From Clostridia bacterium (GTDB taxonomy: Bacteria > Bacillota > Clostridia > HGM11514): a DNA stretch of 6,718 bases. The stretch spans positions 1-6,718 of the forward strand of contig CAAENE010000275.1 of NCBI GenBank assembly GCA_900757255.1, given 5' to 3'. Shown here piece after piece: positions 1 to 4,927 of this stretch. How positions within the stretch are numbered: the stretch's first letter is position 1; every line of letters begins with the position of its first letter. The notes beneath the pieces are model-generated. The model searched no databases, was not told the origin of the DNA, and saw only the letters and a program-made list of their open reading frames with translations. The position numbers and the translations under genes were made by a program.

Positions 1-898
1 CGCCGTTATGCGCAAGACTCAGCTCGCCGGGTTTTGGCAGTGAACCCCCTCCTGTCAGGCAAATTGCGCTTGACGTATGATGCGGATTGCGGAACGGCCT
101 TGTTTTAATCAAAGATGCATGCTGGCCCATCACTCCGGCCACCGAATGGATCTTTGTCGTTTCGATTGCCTCGTCCATTTCCATAGGCGGCAAAATAGTC
201 GGAAGCCTTTGGGCCAGCATTGTTTTACCGGAGCCCGGAGGACCAATCATCAGACAGCTGTGCCCACCGGCAGCAGCAATGATAAGCGCCTGTTTTGCCA
301 TTTCCTGCCCCATAACATCAGAAAAATCCAGGGTGTACTGATTCATCCCTTCTGTTTCTTCCTCCTGATAGACAGCCTTTTCCAGCATTTGAACGCCGCA
401 TAGATGGTCGATGATTTGTTTCAGGTTTTCCGCACCATAAACATTGACCCCTTCCACCGCAACGGCTTCATTGCAGTTGCACTTAGGCAGGATAATATTT
501 TTAATTCCCTGTTCGCGTGCAGTCAATGCCATGGACAGCGCACCATTTACCGAACGCAGGTCGCCTCCCAGTGATAATTCTCCCACAAACAGGTAATCGT
601 CTGTTGGGCAGCTGATCTGTTCGCTTGCTTTTAAAATACCGATCGAGATCGGCAGGTCATAAAATGCGCCGATTTTTTTGATATGTGCCGGAGCAAGGTT
701 TATGGTAGTTTTTTTGCTGGGGAACCGGAATCCGCAGTTAGCAATAGCTGATTTTACGCGTTCCTTCGATTCACGGATTGCAATATCAGGAAGCCCCACA
801 ATATCAAATCCCGGCATGCCGGATTGCATATCCGCCTCAACTTCAACAATATATCCATCAATTCCAGTCACACCGCAGCTTTTTATTACAGCAATCAT
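1..898 (-). CDS. comM: YifB/ComM-family Mg-chelatase-like AAA+ ATPase, N-terminal part (cut by window edge)
   Basis: The visible 299 residues read from an ATG at 898 down to the window edge with no stop. An N-terminal ChlI-like domain spans about residues 1-165: it starts MIAVIKSCGV, then has GMPGFDIVGLPD (27-38), RVKSAI (47-52) and INLAPA (66-71). The AAA+ module follows, with Walker A GPPGSGKT at 219-226, the family motif RPFRNPHHTSS at 267-277, and GGGSLPKPGELSLAHNG at 283-299, which normally runs straight into Walker B (LFLDE). Family members are about 500 residues, so roughly 200 C-terminal residues (Walker B, sensor/arginine finger, Mg_chelatase_C) lie outside the window. Known role of the family: ComM of naturally competent bacteria is a hexameric helicase promoting branch migration during transformation; the role in Clostridia is not settled. 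ATG 898 is preferred over the in-frame ATG at 904 because GGAGG (905-909) touches the latter but is 6 nt from the former. Family assignment is very sure; the symbol is by family. Confidence 0.95.
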   Translation of the reverse strand, partial: MIAVIKSCGVTGIDGYIVEVEADMQSGMPGFDIVGLPDIAIRESKERVKSAIANCGFRFPSKKTTINLAPAHIKKIGAFYDLPISIGILKASEQISCPTDDYLFVGELSLGGDLRSVNGALSMALTAREQGIKNIILPKCNCNEAVAVEGVNVYGAENLKQIIDHLCGVQMLEKAVYQEEETEGMNQYTLDFSDVMGQEMAKQALIIAAAGGHSCLMIGPPGSGKTMLAQRLPTILPPMEMDEAIETTKIHSVAGVMGQHASLIKTRPFRNPHHTSSAICLTGGGSLPKPGELSLAHNG

Positions 899-904
899 TT
901 GCAT

Positions 905-909
905 CCTCC
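905..909 (-). promoter_or_regulatory. Ribosome binding site of comM, decides start
   Basis: On the minus strand GGAGG is followed directly by ATGCAAATG, giving two in-frame ATGs two codons apart. Only the second (898) has a usable 6-nt spacing, so it is taken as the start. Confidence 0.75.
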
Positions 910-932
910 AAAATTCTACAAGAACTCCTTAT

Positions 933-961
933 ATTTTATCAAAGGAAACGCCAAAGTACAA
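933..961 (-). promoter_or_regulatory. Predicted sigma-A promoter of comM
   Basis: Read on the minus strand: -35 TTGTAC (961-956), a 17-bp spacer, and -10 TAAAAT (938-933). Transcription would begin near 926, giving a leader of about 28 nt that contains the GGAGG ribosome binding site. It lies back to back with the promoter of the plus-strand kinase gene. Prediction from sequence only. Confidence 0.6.
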
Positions 962-979
962 GTATAAAATAGTTACATC

Positions 980-1008
980 TTGAAATAGAGACAAATTTGC
1001 AGTACAAT
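980..1008 (+). promoter_or_regulatory. Predicted sigma-A promoter of the pyridoxamine kinase gene
   Basis: -35 TTGAAA (980-985), a 17-bp spacer, and -10 TACAAT (1003-1008). The expected start point is near 1015, about 28 nt before the ATG at 1043. The same two hexamers and spacing recur at the mutY promoter. The -35 boxes of this promoter and of the divergent comM promoter are separated by only 18 bp. Confidence 0.7.
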
Positions 1009-1042
1009 GATACTAATATGATTTAATGTTAGGAGTCACACT

Positions 1043-1903
1043 ATGCCAAACATCATAAAAAGAGTAGCGGCAATTCATGATTTATCTGGATTTGGCCGCT
1101 GTTCGCTGACAACAGTAATCCCGATTTTATCCGCTATGAAAACGCAGGTCTGTCCAGTCCCAACGGCAGTTTTGTCAACCCATACAGGCGGCTTTTCTGA
1201 TTTTGCGTTTATTGACCTTACAGATTATCTCCGGGATTACATACGCCACTGGAAGGAATTAAAGATATCCTTCGATTGTATCTACAGTGGATTTTTAGGC
1301 TCGGAAGAACAGTTTGATATTGTATCGGAATTTATGACAGACTTTCAATCAGCAGATACCCTGACCGTCGTTGATCCGGTTTTGGGAGACGACGGGGTGC
1401 TTTACTCTACTATCACCGAACAGATGGCAGATAAAATGAAACATCTTATTACAATGGCGGACGTCATTACGCCGAATATTACAGAAGCAGCTATTTTGCT
1501 GAATGAGACGGTACCGGATTCCATGACTGACAGAGAAATAAAACAATGGCTGAAACGCTTGTCTTCAAAGGGTCCGAAAACCGTTGTCATTACCAGCACA
1601 CCGGACAAAAAAAATAAGTTCGGATCGGTCGTCTGCTATGACGGAACTTCATACTACAAAACTGGTTGTGACCACATACCGGAAAACTATCCGGGAACCG
1701 GCGATATCTTTACCAGCATTCTGACCGGAGCACTGTTAAACGGCGAAGCGCTGCCTGACGCTATGGGTATGGCAGTCAATTATGTAAGCCTCTGTATGCG
1801 TGAAACCTATCAGTACAAAACGCCTCCCCGCGAAGGTGTCGTATTAGAAAAACTGCTTGACCAGGTCTTTTCAAAATCTGATATACACTATGAAGCGTTT
1901 TAA
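1043..1903 (+). CDS. pdxK: Pyridoxal/pyridoxamine kinase (PdxK/PdxY type, ribokinase-like fold)
   Basis: A complete 286-residue protein, the usual length for this family. It phosphorylates the 5'-hydroxyl of pyridoxal, pyridoxamine or pyridoxine with ATP in cytoplasmic vitamin B6 salvage, feeding the pyridoxal phosphate pool. Visible motifs: the substrate-side ISGFGRCSLT-like segment (here LSGFGRCSLT, residues 14-23), LSTHTGGF (44-51), DPVLGDDG (111-118), TPNITEA (143-149), and the anion-hole/catalytic motif GTGD (218-221), with Asp221 as the expected catalytic base. The start has AGGAG (1031-1035) at 7-nt spacing. It is a single-gene unit with its own promoter upstream and a strong terminator downstream. 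Some Firmicutes relatives also act on hydroxymethylpyrimidine, so the exact substrate is inferred, but membership in the PdxK/PdxY group (rather than ThiD) is favoured by the N-terminal SGFGRCSLT and STHTGGF motifs. Confidence 0.92.
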   Translation: MPNIIKRVAAIHDLSGFGRCSLTTVIPILSAMKTQVCPVPTAVLSTHTGGFSDFAFIDLTDYLRDYIRHWKELKISFDCIYSGFLGSEEQFDIVSEFMTDFQSADTLTVVDPVLGDDGVLYSTITEQMADKMKHLITMADVITPNITEAAILLNETVPDSMTDREIKQWLKRLSSKGPKTVVITSTPDKKNKFGSVVCYDGTSYYKTGCDHIPENYPGTGDIFTSILTGALLNGEALPDAMGMAVNYVSLCMRETYQYKTPPREGVVLEKLLDQVFSKSDIHYEAF

Positions 1904-1916
1904 AGAAATAGATAAT

Positions 1917-1949
1917 AAAAAAGCACAGGAATCATCCTGTGCTTTTTTA
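1917..1949. terminator. Bidirectional rho-independent terminator between pdxK and the MATE gene
   Basis: A perfect 14-bp stem: left arm 1917-1930 (AAAAAAGCACAGGA), loop ATCA (1931-1934), right arm 1935-1948 ending in six T. The A-tract on the left arm becomes a U-tract on the minus strand, so the same hairpin can end both the kinase transcript and the converging mutY-MATE transcript, which stops at 2035. Confidence 0.9.
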
Positions 1950-1962
1950 TTGTAGACTTGAA

Positions 1963-1981
1963 GGAGGTAATATAATCCTCC
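1963..1981. repeat. Short inverted repeat with GGAGG/CCTCC arms
   Basis: Arms GGAGG (1963-1967) and CCTCC (1977-1981) flank an AT-only 9-nt centre, in the gap between the terminator and the MATE stop codon. No start codon lies at a useful distance on either strand, so although each arm reads as a ribosome binding site it serves no visible gene. It may be a minor second hairpin for the MATE transcript, or chance. Confidence 0.3.
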
Positions 1982-2034
1982 ATACTCTTTTTCCGCTCCA
2001 AAGTAACCATAACGCCATTCCCTAATGTATTTTA

Positions 2035-3402
2035 TTACCTTTTAAATGACTGCATAGTATCAATATTCCGTATCCAGCGGAAGCGATTGACCTTTATAAC
2101 AGCTACAAAGCACTTCAAAATCTGGTCGCTCTTAAGGCAGATAAACACAATAAGGGGCGACAGATGAAATACAAAAGCGGACAGCGCAGAGGCTGGAATA
2201 ACAATCATCCACATAAATATGGTGTCGTTATAAAGGACAAATTTAGTGTCTCCCCCGCTGCGCACGATTCCAACCAGGCAGGCAACCTCGTATGTAGTAC
2301 CGATAATCGTAACAGAGAGTACTGTGATAAACTGCAGGGCAAGCTGCCGGGTTTCCTCAGATATCGTATAAAACTGCAAAATAAAATCCTTAAACAGATA
2401 AAGACCAATACCGCTTGCAATGCCGATACCTAAATACAGCATCTGCAGGGTAACCGCATATTGTTTTACCAAATCGTTTTTACCCTCTCCAATCGTTTTG
2501 CCGATTACCACCGCAGTTGCACTGGACGAGCCATAGGCGACAACAGATAATATCTGAAAGATGGTCGTCGCAATACTGTTAGCCGCAATAGCCGCAGCGC
2601 CCATATGGCCCAAAATCGCCGTTTGCACCCCCATTGCAATTCCCCACAGGGCATTCGATGCAACAACAGGTATACCGATTTTGAAAAAGGATTTTAAATA
2701 AGTAAAATCGATCTTTTTCAAATGCTTCATCCGAAGCAGAATTTTCTTATCAAAATATTTAATATAAACGAACATAATGATAAATTCAATGATCCTGGCA
2801 GTGAGAGTCGCAATCGCCGCGCCGCGCGCACCAAGGCGGGGCGCTCCAAAATTACCATAAATCAGGACATAGTTCAGGCACACGTTGATGATTAAAGTAG
2901 AAAAAGATACGATAAACGCAATTTTCACCGTTTCCACACTCCGCAGAGTTGAAATCAAAACGTTGGTCATAGCAAAAAAGAGATAGGAAAAACAGATAAT
3001 CTTTAAATATTGAACGCCTTCCCCTATAACTGCAGCATCATTTGTAAACAACCCCAAACAAAAATCCGGAAAGAAAAATACAGCCGAAAACAGAAGCAAA
3101 CTGCAAATAATGCCAAGTCTCAGCCCTATATTCGTTACCTTACGGATCGACTCAATATCTCCGCGCCCCCAATATCGGGCCGCAAGTACAATCATCCCCT
3201 CACCAATTCCCATGATCAGCATCTGCAATAAAAACTGTATCTGATTGACCAGCGCAACGCCTGATAACGCCGTTTCGTTATACGCTCCCAGCATGATATT
3301 GTCAGCCAGGTTGACGCTGAACACAATTACGTTTTGTAACGCAATACTGAGCGTCAATACAAAAAACGTTTTATAAAACCCCTTATCCTTTACAAAAAGC
3401 AT
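2035..3402 (-). CDS. MATE family efflux transporter (NorM/DinF superfamily)
   Basis: An inner-membrane protein of 455 residues from the preferred ATG, the typical MATE length, with about twelve hydrophobic segments in two six-helix halves. Family signatures: DNIMLG in the first helix-loop region (34-39), the conserved GAPRLGARGAAIAT-type segment (186-199) in the first half, and G-x-x-R-S-G-G-D-T (378-386) in the second half. MATE proteins export cationic drugs, dyes or metabolites in exchange for Na+ or H+; the substrate cannot be read from sequence. A longer reading begins with TTG at 3417, immediately after the mutY stop, but it has no ribosome binding site. GGAG at 3412-3415 sits 9 nt before ATG 3402, which is therefore preferred. 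It is the second gene of a mutY operon, and the tail after about residue 438 is short and basic. Family certain, substrate unknown. Confidence 0.93.
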   Translation of the reverse strand: MLFVKDKGFYKTFFVLTLSIALQNVIVFSVNLADNIMLGAYNETALSGVALVNQIQFLLQMLIMGIGEGMIVLAARYWGRGDIESIRKVTNIGLRLGIICSLLLFSAVFFFPDFCLGLFTNDAAVIGEGVQYLKIICFSYLFFAMTNVLISTLRSVETVKIAFIVSFSTLIINVCLNYVLIYGNFGAPRLGARGAAIATLTARIIEFIIMFVYIKYFDKKILLRMKHLKKIDFTYLKSFFKIGIPVVASNALWGIAMGVQTAILGHMGAAAIAANSIATTIFQILSVVAYGSSSATAVVIGKTIGEGKNDLVKQYAVTLQMLYLGIGIASGIGLYLFKDFILQFYTISEETRQLALQFITVLSVTIIGTTYEVACLVGIVRSGGDTKFVLYNDTIFMWMIVIPASALSAFVFHLSPLIVFICLKSDQILKCFVAVIKVNRFRWIRNIDTMQSFKR

Positions 3403-3411
3403 ACATCCCAG

Positions 3412-3415
3412 CTCC
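3412..3415 (-). promoter_or_regulatory. Ribosome binding site of the MATE gene, decides start
   Basis: GGAG on the minus strand begins two bases after the mutY stop codon (3418-3420) and lies 9 nt upstream of ATG 3402. It overlaps the alternative TTG start at 3417-3415, so that TTG cannot use it. Such tight packing suggests translational coupling with mutY. Confidence 0.6.
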
Positions 3416-3417
3416 AA

Positions 3418-4464
3418 TTACCGTATTATTTCATCTAACTTTTTGCTGAAAGCCTGAAAGGCAGACGGCAGAGCAAAGCTTTTCCTGATATCTTCCGGCG
3501 CTGCCCATTTTCCAATGCCGTTACCGCGGTTTTCCGCTTCAATCAGATACCCCTGCATATGCCATTCAACATGAGTAAAAATATGTTTTGCTGTCCCGCA
3601 TTTTTGGATTCTTGCCGGCTTGATTCCCATACTCTGCACTTCTTCTCTGATTTGCTTTAGAGTCAGTCTGCCTAAACAATTCGGGAATTCCCACAGATTG
3701 GCAAGAAGTCCGCGGTTCTCCCGCTTTTGTAAAAAAAACTCTTTTCCATAATAAATAATAAAAAGGGTTCTTTGTTCTATTTTGCGTTCTTTTTTGCTGT
3801 TTTTGACCGGTATTTCTTCGATAAGAGCGTCCCGGTAAGCAGAGCAGATATCCCGCAGCGGACAAATCAGGCACATCGGTGTACCGTTCGGAAGGCAAAC
3901 AGTAGCTCCAAGCTCCATCAAAGCCTGGTTAAAATCACCGGGCCGGTCCTCTGGCATTATTTCTAAAAGGCGCCGGCGTATATCCGCTTTTGTTTCGGGC
4001 AGACTGATATTATCAAAGCTGGCCAAAACACGCGTTATCACCCGCAGAACATTACCGTCCACCGCCGGAACCGGCTGTCCAAACGCAATAGAGGCGATTG
4101 CGCCAGCGGTATATTCACCTATCCCCGGCAAAGTAAGCAGTTCCTCATACCGCTTTGGCAGCTTGCCGTTATAATGTTCCATTACCATAACAGCCGCTTT
4201 TTGAAGATTACGGGCGCGGTTATAATACCCCAGCCCTTCCCAAAGCTTGAGCAGCTTTTCCTCACTGACCGATGCTAAATCCGAAACATCCGGCAGTGCA
4301 GAAAGAAAGCGGTCAAAATACGGTTTGACCGCCTCAACCCTTGTTTGCTGCAGCATAATTTCAGAAATCCACACCCGGTATGGCTCCGGCCGCTCTCTCC
4401 ACGGCAGAATCCTTGCATTGGTATCGTACCAGGACAATAGCGGCCGCACTATCGTTTCAAGCAT
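3418..4464 (-). CDS. mutY: A/G-specific adenine DNA glycosylase MutY
   Basis: A complete 348-residue protein. MutY removes adenine mispaired with 8-oxoguanine in base-excision repair. The order is as expected: catalytic Glu35 in SEIMLQQT (34-41); the helix-hairpin-helix LPGIGEYTAGAIAS (112-125); catalytic Asp136 in VDGNV (135-139); a four-cysteine cluster (Cys190, 198, 201, 207) for the [4Fe-4S] loop; and a C-terminal NUDIX-like 8-oxoG recognition domain from about residue 230, with LANLWEFP (254-261) and HIFTHVEWHM (294-303). The first cysteine gap is seven residues, against six in E. coli MutY. The ATG at 4464 is preceded only by a weak TGGA at 9-nt spacing. It is the first gene of an operon with the MATE transporter, whose reading frame follows its TAA directly. 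Nth (endonuclease III) is excluded by the C-terminal domain and the SEIMLQQT form. Confidence 0.97.
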   Translation of the reverse strand: MLETIVRPLLSWYDTNARILPWRERPEPYRVWISEIMLQQTRVEAVKPYFDRFLSALPDVSDLASVSEEKLLKLWEGLGYYNRARNLQKAAVMVMEHYNGKLPKRYEELLTLPGIGEYTAGAIASIAFGQPVPAVDGNVLRVITRVLASFDNISLPETKADIRRRLLEIMPEDRPGDFNQALMELGATVCLPNGTPMCLICPLRDICSAYRDALIEEIPVKNSKKERKIEQRTLFIIYYGKEFFLQKRENRGLLANLWEFPNCLGRLTLKQIREEVQSMGIKPARIQKCGTAKHIFTHVEWHMQGYLIEAENRGNGIGKWAAPEDIRKSFALPSAFQAFSKKLDEIIR

Positions 4465-4504
4465 TTTTTCAATTCCACTTCATTTCTATTTCAAATTCCG
4501 GACA

Positions 4505-4533
4505 ATTGTACCATAAAACAGACAAACTTTCAA
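4505..4533 (-). promoter_or_regulatory. Predicted promoter of the mutY-MATE operon (extended -10)
   Basis: On the minus strand: -35 TTGAAA (4533-4528), a 17-bp spacer, and -10 TACAAT (4510-4505) preceded by TGG, an extended -10. The start point would be near 4498, about 34 nt before the mutY ATG. The -35 begins only a few bases after the T-tract of the upstream gene's terminator, so the operon appears insulated from it. Confidence 0.75.
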
Positions 4534-4535
4534 CG

Positions 4536-4567
4536 AAAAAATAAAGAAAGCGAAAAACGCTTTCTTT
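4536..4567 (-). terminator. Rho-independent terminator of the ribbon-helix-helix gene
   Basis: A 10-bp perfect stem (arms 4558-4567 and 4543-4552) with a 5-nt loop, followed on the minus strand by ATTTTTT (4542-4536). Its first arm overlaps the first base of the RHH stop codon region (4567), and the mutY -35 follows directly. Confidence 0.8.
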
Positions 4568-4740
4568 TATTTACGAACTTTTAGTTTATGAACTCCCCGT
4601 CTGATTCCTTCCATCCGGCTTATTTCATTCATTTCACAGTAAGTATCCAAAATATCCAACCCTTTTTCATCTAATCGGACGGTCAGTTTATATGGCTTTG
4701 GATTTTTAGAAGGCCTGCCTGCTTTTTTCTCTTGTAACAA
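4567..4740 (-). CDS. Small ribbon-helix-helix (CopG/Arc-like) DNA-binding protein
   Basis: A 57-residue basic protein read from a TTG start. A linker AGRPSKNPKPY (residues 7-17), of the type often seen in front of short RHH domains, is followed by a predicted beta strand KLTVRLD (18-24), helix EKGLDILDTYCEMN (25-38), a turn, and helix SRMEGIRRGVHKLK (41-54). This is the strand-helix-helix order of RHH repressors, which dimerise and insert the strand into the DNA major groove. TTG 4740 is chosen because GGAGGTG (4747-4753) lies 6 nt upstream. The frame stays open upstream to an ATG at 4869, but those codons lie over the predicted promoter and have no ribosome binding site. It has its own promoter and terminator and is divergent from nrdJ. 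No toxin partner is visible, so an orphan regulator is more likely than an antitoxin. Its target is unknown. Confidence 0.72.
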   Translation of the reverse strand: MLQEKKAGRPSKNPKPYKLTVRLDEKGLDILDTYCEMNEISRMEGIRRGVHKLKVRK

Positions 4741-4746
4741 AATGAC

Positions 4747-4753
4747 CACCTCC
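4747..4753 (-). promoter_or_regulatory. Ribosome binding site of the RHH gene, decides TTG start
   Basis: GGAGGTG on the minus strand is the strongest Shine-Dalgarno match in the window. A TTG codon follows after 6 nt. The in-frame GTG inside the motif is too close to use, and the nearest in-frame upstream ATG (4770) lies within the predicted -10 box. Confidence 0.75.
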
Positions 4754-4764
4754 AAATTTGATAG

Positions 4765-4774
4765 TATCATGATA
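4765..4774. promoter_or_regulatory. Candidate operator: palindrome across the RHH gene's -10 box
   Basis: TATCATGATA is a perfect 10-bp palindrome, and pairing continues outward with one mismatch (8 of 9 base pairs over 4761-4778). It contains the predicted -10 TATCAT of the RHH promoter. A protein bound here would block polymerase. Autoregulation by the RHH product is an inference from position and family habit. Confidence 0.45.
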
Positions 4775-4797
4775 TTATATTTTCCATATTTTGTCAA
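4769..4797 (-). promoter_or_regulatory. Predicted sigma-A promoter of the RHH gene
   Basis: On the minus strand: consensus -35 TTGACA (4797-4792), a 17-bp spacer, and -10 TATCAT (4774-4769). The start point would be near 4762, leaving a leader of about 22 nt that carries the GGAGGTG site. Confidence 0.65.
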
Positions 4798-4840
4798 TCC
4801 TGTTTTTGCAAATTTGTAATAATAATGTAATGGTAAACTG

Positions 4841-4869
4841 TTGACATTACGCGAATAACCTGATAACAT
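4841..4869 (+). promoter_or_regulatory. Predicted promoter of nrdJ (extended -10)
   Basis: Consensus -35 TTGACA (4841-4846), a 17-bp spacer ending in TGA (extended -10 element TGn), and -10 TAACAT (4864-4869). The start point is expected near 4876, inside the first NrdR-like box, giving a leader of about 52 nt. Confidence 0.7.
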
Positions 4870-4915
4870 ACTACATGTAGTTGCTGAAAATGCAAATGAA
4901 TACTATATATCTCAA
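4868..4915 (+). promoter_or_regulatory. Pair of NrdR-like boxes in the nrdJ leader
   Basis: Two 16-bp sites share the ATACTA- start: box 1 at 4868-4883 with palindromic core CTACATGTAG, and box 2 at 4900-4915 with core CTATATATCT. They resemble the published NrdR consensus acaCwAtATaTwGtgt (by my count about 11 and 10 of 16 positions). The boxes are separated by 16 bp, i.e. 32 bp start to start or three helical turns, the usual spacing for tandem NrdR boxes. Box 1 covers the predicted transcription start and box 2 ends against the Shine-Dalgarno sequence, as expected for repression by NrdR bound to (d)ATP. No nrdR gene lies in this window. Confidence 0.65.
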
Positions 4916-4927
4916 GGGGTGCGAAAG

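Noticed and set aside
77..403. Plus-strand reading frames antisense to the comM gene
   Set aside because: The minus-strand frame encodes clear YifB/ComM motifs throughout; the plus-strand translations show no family features and no ribosome binding sites.
1900..2010. A 36-codon minus-strand reading frame just downstream of the MATE gene
   Set aside because: It has only a weak AGGG upstream, runs straight through the terminator hairpin and overlaps the end of pdxK; the composition gives no recognisable domain.
4464..4485. A four-codon upstream reading frame (Met-Lys-Trp-Asn-stop) in the mutY leader
   Set aside because: No ribosome binding site precedes it and such short frames arise easily by chance; there is no attenuator-like hairpin to pair with it.
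4567..4740. RHH gene as the antitoxin of a toxin-antitoxin pair
   Set aside because: The adjacent genes on both sides are mutY and nrdJ, and a private terminator follows the gene, so no toxin partner is present.
4741..4869. N-terminal extension of the RHH protein to an ATG at 4869 (100 residues)
   Set aside because: The extra codons cover the predicted promoter and palindrome, lack a ribosome binding site, and do not resemble the RHH family; a strong GGAGGTG marks the TTG at 4740 instead.
4870..4927. Cobalamin riboswitch in the leader of the B12-dependent nrdJ
   Set aside because: The leader is only about 52 nt from the predicted start point, far too short for a cobalamin aptamer, and no B12-box-like sequence is visible.
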